Shown here piece after piece: positions 18,072 through 26,911 of a stretch of DNA of 53,710 nt. Position numbers and translations under genes: made by a program. The stretch comes from Lagierella sp. (lineage in GTDB: Bacteria; Bacillota; Clostridia; Tissierellales; Peptoniphilaceae). Positions within the stretch are counted from its first letter, which is position 1; the number at the start of each line of letters is the position of its first letter. The stretch covers positions 1 to 53,710 of the forward strand of contig NZ_JASBYU010000012.1 in assembly GCF_029983815.1 (NCBI RefSeq), in the 5' to 3' direction. Under the pieces are notes generated by a model. That model made no database searches. It saw nothing but the letters and a program-made list of their open reading frames with translations, and was not told where the DNA came from.

Positions 18072-18137
18072 TATGAGAAGAAAAGTTTCATGTTTCTAGT
18101 AACTAAGTTATGATATTTTGAAAGTAGGCGTGGTAAA

Positions 18138-19082
18138 TTGAGTTATGACTTAAACTATTTATATAATCTAATTTTGCTTTTTTTCCTATACTCATTTTTA
18201 GGTTGGTGTATGGAAGTTACACTTATGTTTATAAATTACCATAGATTTATTAATCGAGGATTCTTAATTGGACCCTACTGTCCAATCTATGGTTCGGGAG
18301 TGGTTTTAGTTACAGTATTAAATGATCTACTGGCTCCGGTGGAGTCCTCCTATGGTACGAGTTTTTTAATAGCTTTTATCTTTTGTGGGATTTTAGAATA
18401 TTTAACGTCCTATTTCTTTGAAAAGAGATTTCATGCCCGTTGGTGGGACTACACCCATAAACCGATGAATTTAAATGGAAGGGTTTGGATAGGTAATTTA
18501 ATATTGTTCGGCTTAGGAGGAATGATAATAACTAGAATTTTCAACCCCTATTTCTTTAAGTTGATATCCAAGCATTCTACTTCTTTTGTAAAAATTTTGA
18601 TTTTCATACTCTTAATCATAATTGGAGTCGATTATATAATATCTCATTTTATTATGAGGATTTTAAAGCTTAGCGTCGAAGACAGTAGAGCTGACAATAG
18701 CGAGGAGATAGCAAAGGAAGTAAGGCAACTTCTAGAAAATAAATCTCTGCTTCATAAACGTATTTTAGATGCCTATCCAAATGTAGAATTTAGAACGGCT
18801 AGAGTTAAAGCCAGGTTGGAAAAAATTAAAAAGAATACCGAGTACTTAAGGGAACAGGCAGAGGAAAAATTAGATGAAATAAATGAGAAGGTAAAAAAGA
18901 AGAGAGAGATTGCTTCTAAAAATTTAATAACAACTAGAAGACTTCAAAGAAATATAATTGAAAATCAAGAAGAATTAATAAAATATCTTTTGGAAGGGGA
19001 AATTTCAGAAGAGAGAAAAGAAGAACTTGTTAATAAAATTGCTGAGGATAAGTCCATATTAGACAAGAGGGATATTTTTTAG
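18138..19082 (+). CDS. Putative ABC-transporter-type membrane protein (CmpB/DUF family) with coiled-coil tail
   Basis: A 314-residue membrane protein that probably starts at TTG 18138; a stop-free upstream ATG is absent and the ribosome binding site is weak. The first 180 residues hold five or six membrane helices with the conserved FLGWCMEV and RGFLIGPYCPIYG segments, an EKRFHARWWDY loop and NGRVW. These mark the family annotated as putative ABC transporter permease (PF06541 type), whose transport role is unproven. Residues about 190-314 are a charged coiled coil (long Lys/Glu stretches), facing the cytosol by inference. No ATPase gene is adjacent. Confidence 0.8.
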   Translation: MSYDLNYLYNLILLFFLYSFLGWCMEVTLMFINYHRFINRGFLIGPYCPIYGSGVVLVTVLNDLLAPVESSYGTSFLIAFIFCGILEYLTSYFFEKRFHARWWDYTHKPMNLNGRVWIGNLILFGLGGMIITRIFNPYFFKLISKHSTSFVKILIFILLIIIGVDYIISHFIMRILKLSVEDSRADNSEEIAKEVRQLLENKSLLHKRILDAYPNVEFRTARVKARLEKIKKNTEYLREQAEEKLDEINEKVKKKREIASKNLITTRRLQRNIIENQEELIKYLLEGEISEERKEELVNKIAEDKSILDKRDIF

Positions 19083-19140
19083 GTATTTTCTTAACTAATT
19101 AACTTATTAGTGTTACCATTAAGGAGAATTATCTTAGAAA

Positions 19141-19836
19141 ATGGTGTTAATTATGTTTGTTAATAAGAAAATACAGATGTCAGAATCCATTATACTCAAT
19201 TTAATACTAGCTCTATCGGGAGGTGCAATGGATGCCTACTCCTATCTTGCCAGAGGGAAGGTGTTTGCCAATGCCCAGACGGGAAATATTCTATTATTGG
19301 GGATAAATTTAGCATCAGCAAACTTTAATAGGGCACTGAAGTTTTTTCTACCGATTACTGCATTCGTTTTAGGAATATTTACTGCTAATATAATCAGGTA
19401 TATATGTAGAGAAAGGGCTTTTCACTGGAGACAGATTGCAGTTTTCATGGAAATTCTTCTATTGGCCATTGTCCCCTTTATATCTAAGGAGAATAATGCA
19501 ATTTCCAATGGCCTAATATCCTTAGCTTGTGGAATTCAGGTGCAAAGCTTTCAATCGATTTATGGTAATTCCATAGCAACCACAATGTGTATAGGAAACT
19601 TGAGAAAGTGCATGGACAATTTAAGTAAATTTATTTATTCCAGAAAGCATCTCTATTTAAAACAGTCCGCCGTCTATTTTTTAGTGATACTCTTTTTTAT
19701 GATAGGAGCCATTGTTGAAGGTTATTTGATTAAGGTCTTAAAGCTTAAAGCAATAGTCTTTTCCATTATATTATTAGTGATATCCTTTATTCTAATGCAT
19801 AGACCGATCATTAATTTAAAAGAAAGTAGGAGGTAG
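19141..19836 (+). CDS. YoaK/DUF1275-family membrane protein
   Basis: A 231-residue membrane protein starts at ATG 19141, 13 bases after AAGGAG. The N-terminal signature GGAMDAYSYLARGKVFANAQTGN is typical of DUF1275 (YoaK). About six membrane helices follow, with the conserved GIQVQSFQ segment near the middle. Function is unknown in the family; some members sit near transporters. An alternative ATG at 19153 would shorten it by four residues, but it is farther from the ribosome binding site. It is separated from the preceding gene by 58 bases. Confidence 0.82.
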   Translation: MVLIMFVNKKIQMSESIILNLILALSGGAMDAYSYLARGKVFANAQTGNILLLGINLASANFNRALKFFLPITAFVLGIFTANIIRYICRERAFHWRQIAVFMEILLLAIVPFISKENNAISNGLISLACGIQVQSFQSIYGNSIATTMCIGNLRKCMDNLSKFIYSRKHLYLKQSAVYFLVILFFMIGAIVEGYLIKVLKLKAIVFSIILLVISFILMHRPIINLKESRR

Positions 19837-19876
19837 TCTGGATTTAAAATCGAAAATTTAATCTTTTAATGATATG

Positions 19877-20848
19877 TTAATCCTCATTTAATTGAAGTTC
19901 CTCTCGTATTTGACGATATTTAATTATTGGGGAGTCACCAGGAATTAGATTTTCACCAATTTTAAGGCCAGACTTTTTAGGTACTTGAGTTACTACAACT
20001 CGCTTATCCTGCCTTTCCACTATTTTGTTGGCAATTTTTCCAAAGAAGGCAATCAAACTATCGATTGGCTTTATCTTTGTAATCCTATTATAAAATCTGA
20101 TGTAAAGCAATGTGTTTTCCTCGTCTACTGGAACAAAGTATATTAGAATTTTTATCTTATCGGTAACGTTGTTTAGCCATATATTGGGGAAAATAAAATT
20201 GAGATTGGTCTTTTTTATACTAGCATCCTTATTACTTAGAGGTTTTTGTCCCTTATCAACTTCATTGTCTGCTGAGGTCTTCATGATATAGTCGTGAAAT
20301 TCTACTTTTGGTCCATTGACTAATGTCTTATTTCCTCTACCTATGGTGTTGTGATGGACAAAGGGTAGGTGGACGACATCAAGTTGATTTTCAATTGCCC
20401 TAGAGTAATGAGTGTTCCAGTGATCCTTTAATTCACTATAGACAAAGTCCTTTTCAATATAGTCTTCAAAAAAGGGAATGTGCTTTGTAACTTTTTTGCT
20501 GTCACCGTACCAAAGAAAGACTATTCCATATTTTTCTTGTACAATATGCTTTTCGATATTAAATCTACTTAGATTACTTTGATTTGAAACACCTAAAGCA
20601 GGAATCAGCTTACAATCTCCCTTTGAGTCAAATTCAATTCCATGAAAAGGACATTTTATACAATTTCCCTTAATTACTCCTTTACTAAGGGCTGCGCCTC
20701 TGTGGGAGCATCTATCAGTTAAACAGGTAATATTTCCACTTTGGTTCCTAAATAAGACCAAGTTTGAGTTTAATCTTTTCACCCCGATTGGACTATTTTT
20801 CTTTACATCCTTAGATGGAAGGATGGCATACCATTTATTTTTTATCAT
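19877..20848 (-). CDS. Rieske [2Fe-2S] oxygenase-like protein
   Basis: A 323-residue cytosolic protein starts at an ATG preceded by GAGGTG. The Rieske motif is complete: Cys47-X-His49 and Cys66-XX-His69. The mononuclear iron motif of ring-hydroxylating oxygenases is also present in a DVVHLPFVHH segment (Asp157, His160, His165). By family this is an alpha-subunit-type oxygenase that would need an electron donor and dioxygen; no ferredoxin or reductase gene is adjacent. In an organism that otherwise looks anaerobic this is odd. The substrate cannot be predicted, and an O-demethylase or a non-oxygenase electron transfer role are both possible. It is a single gene between a YoaK-type gene and nnrE. 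Confidence 0.82.
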   Translation of the reverse strand: MIKNKWYAILPSKDVKKNSPIGVKRLNSNLVLFRNQSGNITCLTDRCSHRGAALSKGVIKGNCIKCPFHGIEFDSKGDCKLIPALGVSNQSNLSRFNIEKHIVQEKYGIVFLWYGDSKKVTKHIPFFEDYIEKDFVYSELKDHWNTHYSRAIENQLDVVHLPFVHHNTIGRGNKTLVNGPKVEFHDYIMKTSADNEVDKGQKPLSNKDASIKKTNLNFIFPNIWLNNVTDKIKILIYFVPVDEENTLLYIRFYNRITKIKPIDSLIAFFGKIANKIVERQDKRVVVTQVPKKSGLKIGENLIPGDSPIIKYRQIREELQLNED

Positions 20849-20959
20849 ATTTTCACCTCTATGTTGAATTATACACTATTTTCTAGCAATACATAAGAAA
20901 TTTATATAAATACCAATAGTCGGGTATAAATCAAAATAAGATAGAAAGGAGAGAATTTT

Positions 20960-21622
20960 GTGAAGGATTTGTTTATTAGTCCAAAGGAAATGGGAAAAGT
21001 TGATAGGGACGCCATTGAAGTTGTAGGAATTCCTTCGATTGTCTTGATGGAAAATGCAAAAAGTGCTATAGTGCAGTGGATTATTGAAAATTTACAGGAG
21101 GATAATTTTTATGTTTTTGCAGGTCCTGGAAACAATGGAGGAGACGCTTTAGCTGTAGGAAGAGAGCTTTTAATCCAAGGGAAAAATGTTAGAATATTTC
21201 TATTAGGAAAACCTGATAAAGGATCTAGTGATTACAAGATAAATTTAGAGATACTTAAAAATTTAAAGGCGGATTTAACTTTAATTGATGAACAGTATGA
21301 TTTCAATAACCTTTCTTACGAATTAGCCAATAAGGGAGTTATTATCGATGGAATATTTGGAACGGGACTTGAAAGGGAAGTAAAAGGAAACTTTGCAAAG
21401 ACAATTGGAATTATCAATAGCTCTAATAATTTTGTTTTATCAATCGACATACCTTCAGGACTTAGTGGAGATACAGGAAAAGAGATGGGAATTTGTATAA
21501 ATGCAGCCATGACTTTAACATTACAATTACCTAAAAAATGTTTTATGGATTATAGTGGAAGATATAAAGTTGTAAAAATAGGAATTTCAGAAATTTCAAT
21601 TGAGAGAGCATTAAACCAATAG
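20960..21622 (+). CDS. nnrE: NAD(P)H-hydrate epimerase
   Basis: A 220-residue YjeF N-domain protein that interconverts the R and S forms of damaged NAD(P)HX so that a dehydratase can repair them. It starts at GTG 20960 behind AAAGGAGAG. Motifs are AGPGNNGGDALA near residue 54, DGIFGTGL near 132 and SIDIPSGLSGDTG near 160, all family hallmarks. The length fits a stand-alone epimerase; the ADP/ATP-dependent dehydratase domain often fused to it is absent here and must be encoded elsewhere. A terminator follows directly. Confidence 0.88.
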   Translation: MKDLFISPKEMGKVDRDAIEVVGIPSIVLMENAKSAIVQWIIENLQEDNFYVFAGPGNNGGDALAVGRELLIQGKNVRIFLLGKPDKGSSDYKINLEILKNLKADLTLIDEQYDFNNLSYELANKGVIIDGIFGTGLEREVKGNFAKTIGIINSSNNFVLSIDIPSGLSGDTGKEMGICINAAMTLTLQLPKKCFMDYSGRYKVVKIGISEISIERALNQ

Positions 21623-21658
21623 GATAATAATGTTTTAAAATTTTAGAGGGCAGGATTT

Positions 21659-21687
21659 GACACTCAAGTTTATTGGGTGTCTTTTTT
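21659..21687 (+). terminator. Terminator of nnrE
   Basis: GACAC(TC) and (GG)GTGTC form a hairpin over a short AT loop and are followed by TTTTTT (21682-21687). Confidence 0.8.
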
Positions 21688-21737
21688 ATTGTATTAATTT
21701 CAAATGTATCATTAGACAAAAAGTCAAATCTGCATAA

Positions 21738-21750
21738 TGAACATTGTTCA
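21738..21750. promoter_or_regulatory. TetR-family operator 1
   Basis: TGAACATTGTTCA, an odd-length perfect palindrome; with flanks it extends to 15 bases. An identical copy lies 46 bases downstream. Both precede the regulator's start codon, so autoregulation of the regulator-transporter operon is likely. Confidence 0.7.
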
Positions 21751-21783
21751 TGTTGGTGTTATCATAGCTAATGTATTAAAAAA

Positions 21784-21796
21784 TGAACATTGTTCA
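21784..21796. promoter_or_regulatory. TetR-family operator 2
   Basis: Second exact copy of TGAACATTGTTCA, ending 21 bases before the GTG start codon of the regulator gene. The centre-to-centre distance of 46 bp to copy 1 is a little over four helical turns. Confidence 0.7.
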
Positions 21797-21817
21797 AAAA
21801 TTGGAAAGGAGGAAAAA

Positions 21818-22417
21818 GTGGGAATTATAGAAGAAAAAAAGAAGAAGAAAGAAATTGATATCATGGACTCTGCAATGACGATATTTAAAGAAAAGGGGAT
21901 TGAAAAGACATCCATAAGAGATATTATGACTAAATCAGGATATGGACTTGGAACTTTTTATCTTTACTTTAAGGACAAAGATGATTTAAAGGAAAAGGTA
22001 GTTTTAGAAAAGGCTATGGAACTGATAATACAGGCTGAAATGAAATGCTTTCAAAAGAATGCTATCGATAGATACATCGCCTTTGTGAACTATATAATGG
22101 ATTATTTTGTAAGTCATTCCTTTGAATTAGAGCTGATTTCTGAAAATTTAAATTGGGCACTCTTTACAAAAATTGAGAGTGATAAAAGGCTTCAAGAGGC
22201 GGATTCAACGCTGCAATTTATCTTAAATAAATATGAAAAATTATTTCCCGTTAGATACAGCCAAGAGCAACAGTTATATATCCTATCTCTAACCTTAGAG
22301 ATTATGATGTCCACTTGTAAATTGGCGGTTAGGGAAGATTCCATATTGACACTTGAAGAGATGAAACCAGTTTTATTTGGAGTAATAAAAAAGATATTTA
22401 GTAATAATGGGAGATAG
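21818..22417 (+). CDS. TetR/AcrR-family transcriptional regulator
   Basis: I place the start at GTG 21818, preceded by AAAGGAGGAAAAA. The longer in-frame start at 21737 would run through both operator palindromes and has no ribosome binding site. The product is about 199 residues. The N-terminal helix-turn-helix is typical (KEKGIEKTSIRDIMTKSGYG, then GTFYLYFKDKDDL), and the C-terminal ligand-binding half is all-helical and divergent. It lies three bases before an MMPL/RND-type transporter gene, so it probably represses that operon in response to a transported compound. Confidence 0.88.
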   Translation: MGIIEEKKKKKEIDIMDSAMTIFKEKGIEKTSIRDIMTKSGYGLGTFYLYFKDKDDLKEKVVLEKAMELIIQAEMKCFQKNAIDRYIAFVNYIMDYFVSHSFELELISENLNWALFTKIESDKRLQEADSTLQFILNKYEKLFPVRYSQEQQLYILSLTLEIMMSTCKLAVREDSILTLEEMKPVLFGVIKKIFSNNGR

Positions 22418-22420
22418 AAT

Positions 22421-24475
22421 ATGAAAAGAGTAACAAAATTTATTTCGCATCACCCCAGGTTGGTCTTGTTTGTGATGACATTGTTGTTGATTCCATCATG
22501 GATAGGATATAAGAATACAAATATAAACTACGATATTCTTTCATACTTACCTGGGGATTTAAAATCTACCCAAGGTCAAGAAATATTAGATAATACCTTT
22601 AAGAATGCGGCTTCAGGCATGCTAATGGTAAAGGGCACGGATTATGATGCAGAAAAATTAAGAAAAGATATTTTAAAAATTGATGGAGTTGAAGATGTGA
22701 TTTCAAAGTCTTCAATAACAGGGGATATGGTTCCCAAGGAATTTTTACCAGATGAAATAAAGGATGTTTTTTATTCAGAGGATAGCACTTTGTTGATGGT
22801 AAAGTTCAGTGAATCTTCCTCATCCTTTAAAACGATGGCAGCCATAGATGAAATTAGGGCCTTGGAATCAAAGGAAAAATTCCTAAGTGGTCTTAGTGCA
22901 CTTGTAAAGGATACTAAGGACATAATAGATAAGGAGACGCCTATTTATGTAGGATTGGCAGTAGTTCTTGCTTTAATTGTTCTTAGTCTAACCAACGAAT
23001 CCACAGTTATACCTTTTGTGTTTCTTTTGACTATAGGATATGCAATTTTATATAACTTTGGAACTAACTTGTTTTTAGGTGAGATATCCTACTTGACCAA
23101 GGCCATTGCCGCTGTACTTCAATTGGCGGTTACTATGGACTATTCGATATTTTTGTACCATAGATATGTGGAAGAAAAAAGACTCAATTCAAATAAAAAT
23201 GATGCTATGGATATAGCTATTCAAAAGACCATTTCTGCTCTTTTTGCTTCATCATTGACTACCTTTGCAGGGTTTATAGTACTTGTATTGATGAAACTAG
23301 GGCTTGGGAAAGACATAGGATTGGTTATGAGTAAGGGAGTCTTGCTAGGACTTTTATCTACTATAATCGTCCTTCCACCCATGTTATTAATAGCTGAAAA
23401 ACTTGTTAATAAATACAATCATAGGGTGTTATTACCTTCTTTTAACAAGACGGCTGATTTTACAATAGCCCACAGAAAGGGACTTTTCATACTATTTTTA
23501 GTACTATTCATTCCGGCTATTTACGGTTCTGTAAACACCAAGCTATATTACAATTTAGACCGTTCTCTACCACAAGAGCTAGACTCAATCGTAGCGCTAA
23601 ATAAGATGAAGAAAGACTTTGATATGGCATCAACTCATTTTATTGTGGTAAAAGACGACCTATCCAATCAGGATTTAAATTCTCTTATTAAGGGGATTGA
23701 AGACATTGAAGGAATTAACAATGTGTTAAGTGCAAACTCTCTATCTGGAGTAACTGTTCCAACTACTTTTTTACCCGATAAGTTAAGGAATAACTTTTCT
23801 AAGGATGGCTATGAGATGATAATGGTTAATTCAAAATATCAAACTGCTTCTGATGAAGTGAATAGACAGATAGATAAAATGAGAGATGTTATTGAAAAGT
23901 ATGATAAGGAGGGTTATTTAACAGGAGAAGCGGTTTTAACCTACGATTTAACTGAAATTTCCGACAGGGACTTTAAAATGGTGAATATTGCTTCTATTGC
24001 AATAGTCTTTATCATAATTGCCATTGTATTTAAGTCCATAGGAATACCGATTATTTTAATAGCTGCCATTGAACTGGCAATCCAAATCAATATGGGAATT
24101 CCATTTTATTTAAATCAAACAATTCCCTTTGTAACTTCAATCATCATTGGGGTTATACAATTGGGTTCCACCATTGACTACTCTATTTTAATGACCAATA
24201 GATTTTTGCATGAATATGAATTAAATCATGATGTAAATGTGGCTTTAAGGACTTCTGTAAAGGAAACATCTAAGTCGATTGCAACATCTGCTCTTTCATT
24301 CATGGCAGCAACTATTGGTGTTGGGATCTATTCAAAGATGGAAATAGTTTCTACTATATGTATGTTTCTAGCCAGGGGAGCAATAATAAGTATGGTCTCC
24401 ATCATATTGTTCTTGCCGGCAATAATTAGTATCACCTTTCCCTTTATTAAGAAGACTACAAAGGGAATAGATTAG
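22421..24475 (+). CDS. MMPL/RND-superfamily transporter
   Basis: A 684-residue membrane protein starting at an ATG after GGGAGAT. It has the duplicated RND layout: a first membrane helix (about 13-31), an extracytoplasmic loop, then five helices (about 175-325). A second half repeats the pattern (helices near 352-370 and 520-680). Characteristic segments are TMDYSIFLYHRY in the first half and STIDYSILMTNRF in the second, each with an in-membrane Asp that would carry protons. The likely substrate is a lipid or hydrophobic compound. It belongs to an operon with the TetR-type regulator and the downstream secreted coiled-coil protein. Confidence 0.9.
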   Translation: MKRVTKFISHHPRLVLFVMTLLLIPSWIGYKNTNINYDILSYLPGDLKSTQGQEILDNTFKNAASGMLMVKGTDYDAEKLRKDILKIDGVEDVISKSSITGDMVPKEFLPDEIKDVFYSEDSTLLMVKFSESSSSFKTMAAIDEIRALESKEKFLSGLSALVKDTKDIIDKETPIYVGLAVVLALIVLSLTNESTVIPFVFLLTIGYAILYNFGTNLFLGEISYLTKAIAAVLQLAVTMDYSIFLYHRYVEEKRLNSNKNDAMDIAIQKTISALFASSLTTFAGFIVLVLMKLGLGKDIGLVMSKGVLLGLLSTIIVLPPMLLIAEKLVNKYNHRVLLPSFNKTADFTIAHRKGLFILFLVLFIPAIYGSVNTKLYYNLDRSLPQELDSIVALNKMKKDFDMASTHFIVVKDDLSNQDLNSLIKGIEDIEGINNVLSANSLSGVTVPTTFLPDKLRNNFSKDGYEMIMVNSKYQTASDEVNRQIDKMRDVIEKYDKEGYLTGEAVLTYDLTEISDRDFKMVNIASIAIVFIIIAIVFKSIGIPIILIAAIELAIQINMGIPFYLNQTIPFVTSIIIGVIQLGSTIDYSILMTNRFLHEYELNHDVNVALRTSVKETSKSIATSALSFMAATIGVGIYSKMEIVSTICMFLARGAIISMVSIILFLPAIISITFPFIKKTTKGID

Positions 24476-24487
24476 GAGGAATATAAG

Positions 24488-26818
24488 ATGAGAAAGAGTA
24501 TAAGAAGAATCTTATCCATGGCTATCCTTTCATCCATGGTTATGACAAATATTTCATATGGGGCAGAATCAATTATCAATAAGAGGGAAACCCTATATAT
24601 TACTAAGGAAAATGACAAAATAATCGATCAGACGGTGTCTGTTTGGTTAAATTCTGATGAAAAAATAAATGGTGAAGACAGATCAAATTTAAAGGATATT
24701 AGGAATTTAAAAACCGATGAAAAGATAGAAACGGTGGATGGGTATATTGACTGGGAAAATCAAGAAAAGGATGTATATTATCAAGGAAAGTCAGAGGAAG
24801 CTCTTCCTGTAGATGTAAAGGTTAAGTATATCCTAGAGGGAAAAGAAGTAAATAGTAAGGATTTGAAGGGGAAATCTGGACATCTTGAGATAGTGATTAG
24901 TGCAGATAACAATAAACACGAACTTAAAAATATCAATGGAGAACAAAGAGAGATATATTCTCCCTATGTTGTTTTAACTGCCATGACCTTCGATGAGGAA
25001 ATCGCATCAAATATAGTTTCTAAAGATAGTAAAATTGTAAAAGATGGGAAGAATGAAGTTGTAAGTTCAATTTTAATCCCAGGGATGAAGGAAAATTTTA
25101 AAGATAGTCTAGATCAGAAAACTTTGGATAAATTCAAAGACGAAGTCAAAATCCAGATGGATATTAAAGACTTTGAGCCAGTTGAAGTATATACCGTCAT
25201 CACAAATGAAATATTTCAAGAAGATAAGGGGTTAGAATCACTCGATGAAATGGAAAGGGGAATCCAAGAATTACAGGACAATTCACAAAAACTGGTTGAT
25301 GCATCCTTTAAACTGAATGATGCACAAAGTCAATTGGATAATGGGATTGGACAATTGAACCAGGGGGTTTCTAAGTTATATGACGGTTCACGAAAATTAA
25401 GTACTGGAGCTATTAAGTTACAAACTGCCTTTGGACAAATTCCAAGTAAGATAAAGCCTATAAAAGGCTATATCGAGAAAATGAATGATGGGGGAGCGGT
25501 GCTATCAAAGGGTATAGAAGATTACACTAATGGTGTAAATCAAATTAGTAAGAATACGGATCTATTAGATTCAGGTGCAGGGAAGATTTCCAAGGGAACT
25601 TCTGACCTGGATCAAGGGATTGGACAATTAAAGACGGCAACTGAAACTATGAAAAAAGGAACTGAACAATTAAACGAAGTTAATACACAAAAGGATCAAT
25701 TAAAGAACTCTTTGACTAAATTGGGAAATGGTATGGATGCAATTGGTGGAAATATCAATGCCATAACTGAAAAAACAGAAAATTTAGCCGGTGGCGCTTC
25801 TCAGTTGTATGAAAACACCAAAAATTTTAATCAAAAATTACATGAATTAAAAGACGCAGCCCAAAATCAAAGTAACCAGGGTATTTCTCTGGAAGAGAAT
25901 GTTGCAAATTTAGAGCAAAAAGCAAATAGTATCCAAAGTACAATAGACTCTCTATCTGAATTGAATACAGAAGGTGAGCTTAATTCACAAATTGCTGCTT
26001 TAAATGAAATAAAAAACGGCCTTTATGGTGAAGCTGATAGATTAAGGGGCAAAGAACTTCCAATAAATAATAGCGATACGTTAATAAATGGATTAGAAGT
26101 TATAACCGATAGTAGCGACCAGTTGCTTCTAGCCACATCTGAACTGTCTAAAGGTTCCCAAGCTTTGTATGACGGGCTAAATTCCTCAAAAGAAAAACTT
26201 TTAGGAGCCTCTGAAGAGTTGTCCGGTGGTATTGATAAGATAAATTCCTCTTTGGAGGATGATAAATTAACAGATCTTACAAATTCCTTAGAAGAGCTTG
26301 ATGAGGCTACTGGAAAAATTAAAGAAGGCTCAAGTCAATTAAGAAAAGCCACAGTTAAAAACAAGGAGGGAGTCGATAGGCTTAATACTGCATTGAAACA
26401 ATTGGACTCAAATTCGCAAAACCTTAAGGAGGGTTCAAATCAATTGGCAAATGGACTTAGAGAATTTAAGAGTAAATCCATAATGTTAGATTCCTTGAAA
26501 GATATAAACGAAAGGGCGATTAATCCTATGATCTCTGGTTTAAACTCCTTAAACAATGGAATTGGAGAATTACAATCCTCTACTACAAAATTAAAAGATG
26601 GAAGTGAAAAGATTACTAAAGGTTCTAAGGAATTTAGCAATAGGCTTCAGGAATACAAAGAAAAGGGCATCGATGAGTTGGGAAATAAGACCAAGGATGT
26701 TACAAAGATAAAAGAGATACTCGATATAATGCAGGATATGGCAAAAAGTAATAGGTCATTGACAGGCACTGAAGATAATTTTAAAACAAGTTCCAGAATA
26801 ATAGAAAAAATAAAGTAA
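24488..26818 (+). CDS. Secreted protein with X-X-X-Leu-X-X-Gly heptad repeats
   Basis: A 776-residue protein starting at an ATG behind AGGAGGAATATAAG. It has a signal peptide (about 1-26). A globular region (about 30-245) includes KSGHLEI and IPGMKENF. The rest is a very long array of heptads with Leu/Gly spacing (for example LNQGVSKLYDG, LSTGAIKL, LANGLREF). Such repeats occur in YhgE/Pip-like proteins encoded beside MMPL transporters, but here no C-terminal membrane helix is visible: the chain ends in SSRIIEKIK. It is presumably an extracytoplasmic partner of the transporter encoded 12 bases upstream. Confidence 0.82.
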   Translation: MRKSIRRILSMAILSSMVMTNISYGAESIINKRETLYITKENDKIIDQTVSVWLNSDEKINGEDRSNLKDIRNLKTDEKIETVDGYIDWENQEKDVYYQGKSEEALPVDVKVKYILEGKEVNSKDLKGKSGHLEIVISADNNKHELKNINGEQREIYSPYVVLTAMTFDEEIASNIVSKDSKIVKDGKNEVVSSILIPGMKENFKDSLDQKTLDKFKDEVKIQMDIKDFEPVEVYTVITNEIFQEDKGLESLDEMERGIQELQDNSQKLVDASFKLNDAQSQLDNGIGQLNQGVSKLYDGSRKLSTGAIKLQTAFGQIPSKIKPIKGYIEKMNDGGAVLSKGIEDYTNGVNQISKNTDLLDSGAGKISKGTSDLDQGIGQLKTATETMKKGTEQLNEVNTQKDQLKNSLTKLGNGMDAIGGNINAITEKTENLAGGASQLYENTKNFNQKLHELKDAAQNQSNQGISLEENVANLEQKANSIQSTIDSLSELNTEGELNSQIAALNEIKNGLYGEADRLRGKELPINNSDTLINGLEVITDSSDQLLLATSELSKGSQALYDGLNSSKEKLLGASEELSGGIDKINSSLEDDKLTDLTNSLEELDEATGKIKEGSSQLRKATVKNKEGVDRLNTALKQLDSNSQNLKEGSNQLANGLREFKSKSIMLDSLKDINERAINPMISGLNSLNNGIGELQSSTTKLKDGSEKITKGSKEFSNRLQEYKEKGIDELGNKTKDVTKIKEILDIMQDMAKSNRSLTGTEDNFKTSSRIIEKIK

Positions 26819-26859
26819 GGAATAGAAATCAAGAGATTGGTTTAGAAGATTAATGATTT

Positions 26860-26887
26860 AAAGAGCTGTCAAAAGTGGCAGCTCTTT
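26860..26887. terminator. Bidirectional terminator between convergent genes
   Basis: AAAGAGCTGTC and GGCAGCTCTTT pair almost perfectly over a six-base loop. Flanking A and T residues allow use from both strands, by the MMPL operon and by the S41-like gene. Confidence 0.75.
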
Positions 26888-26911
26888 AATATCCTAGTAA
26901 TAGTTAAAAAA

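Noticed and set aside
21737..21817. N-terminal extension of the TetR-type regulator
   Set aside because: It would code through both operator palindromes and has no ribosome binding site; the GTG at 21818 has AAAGGAGG.
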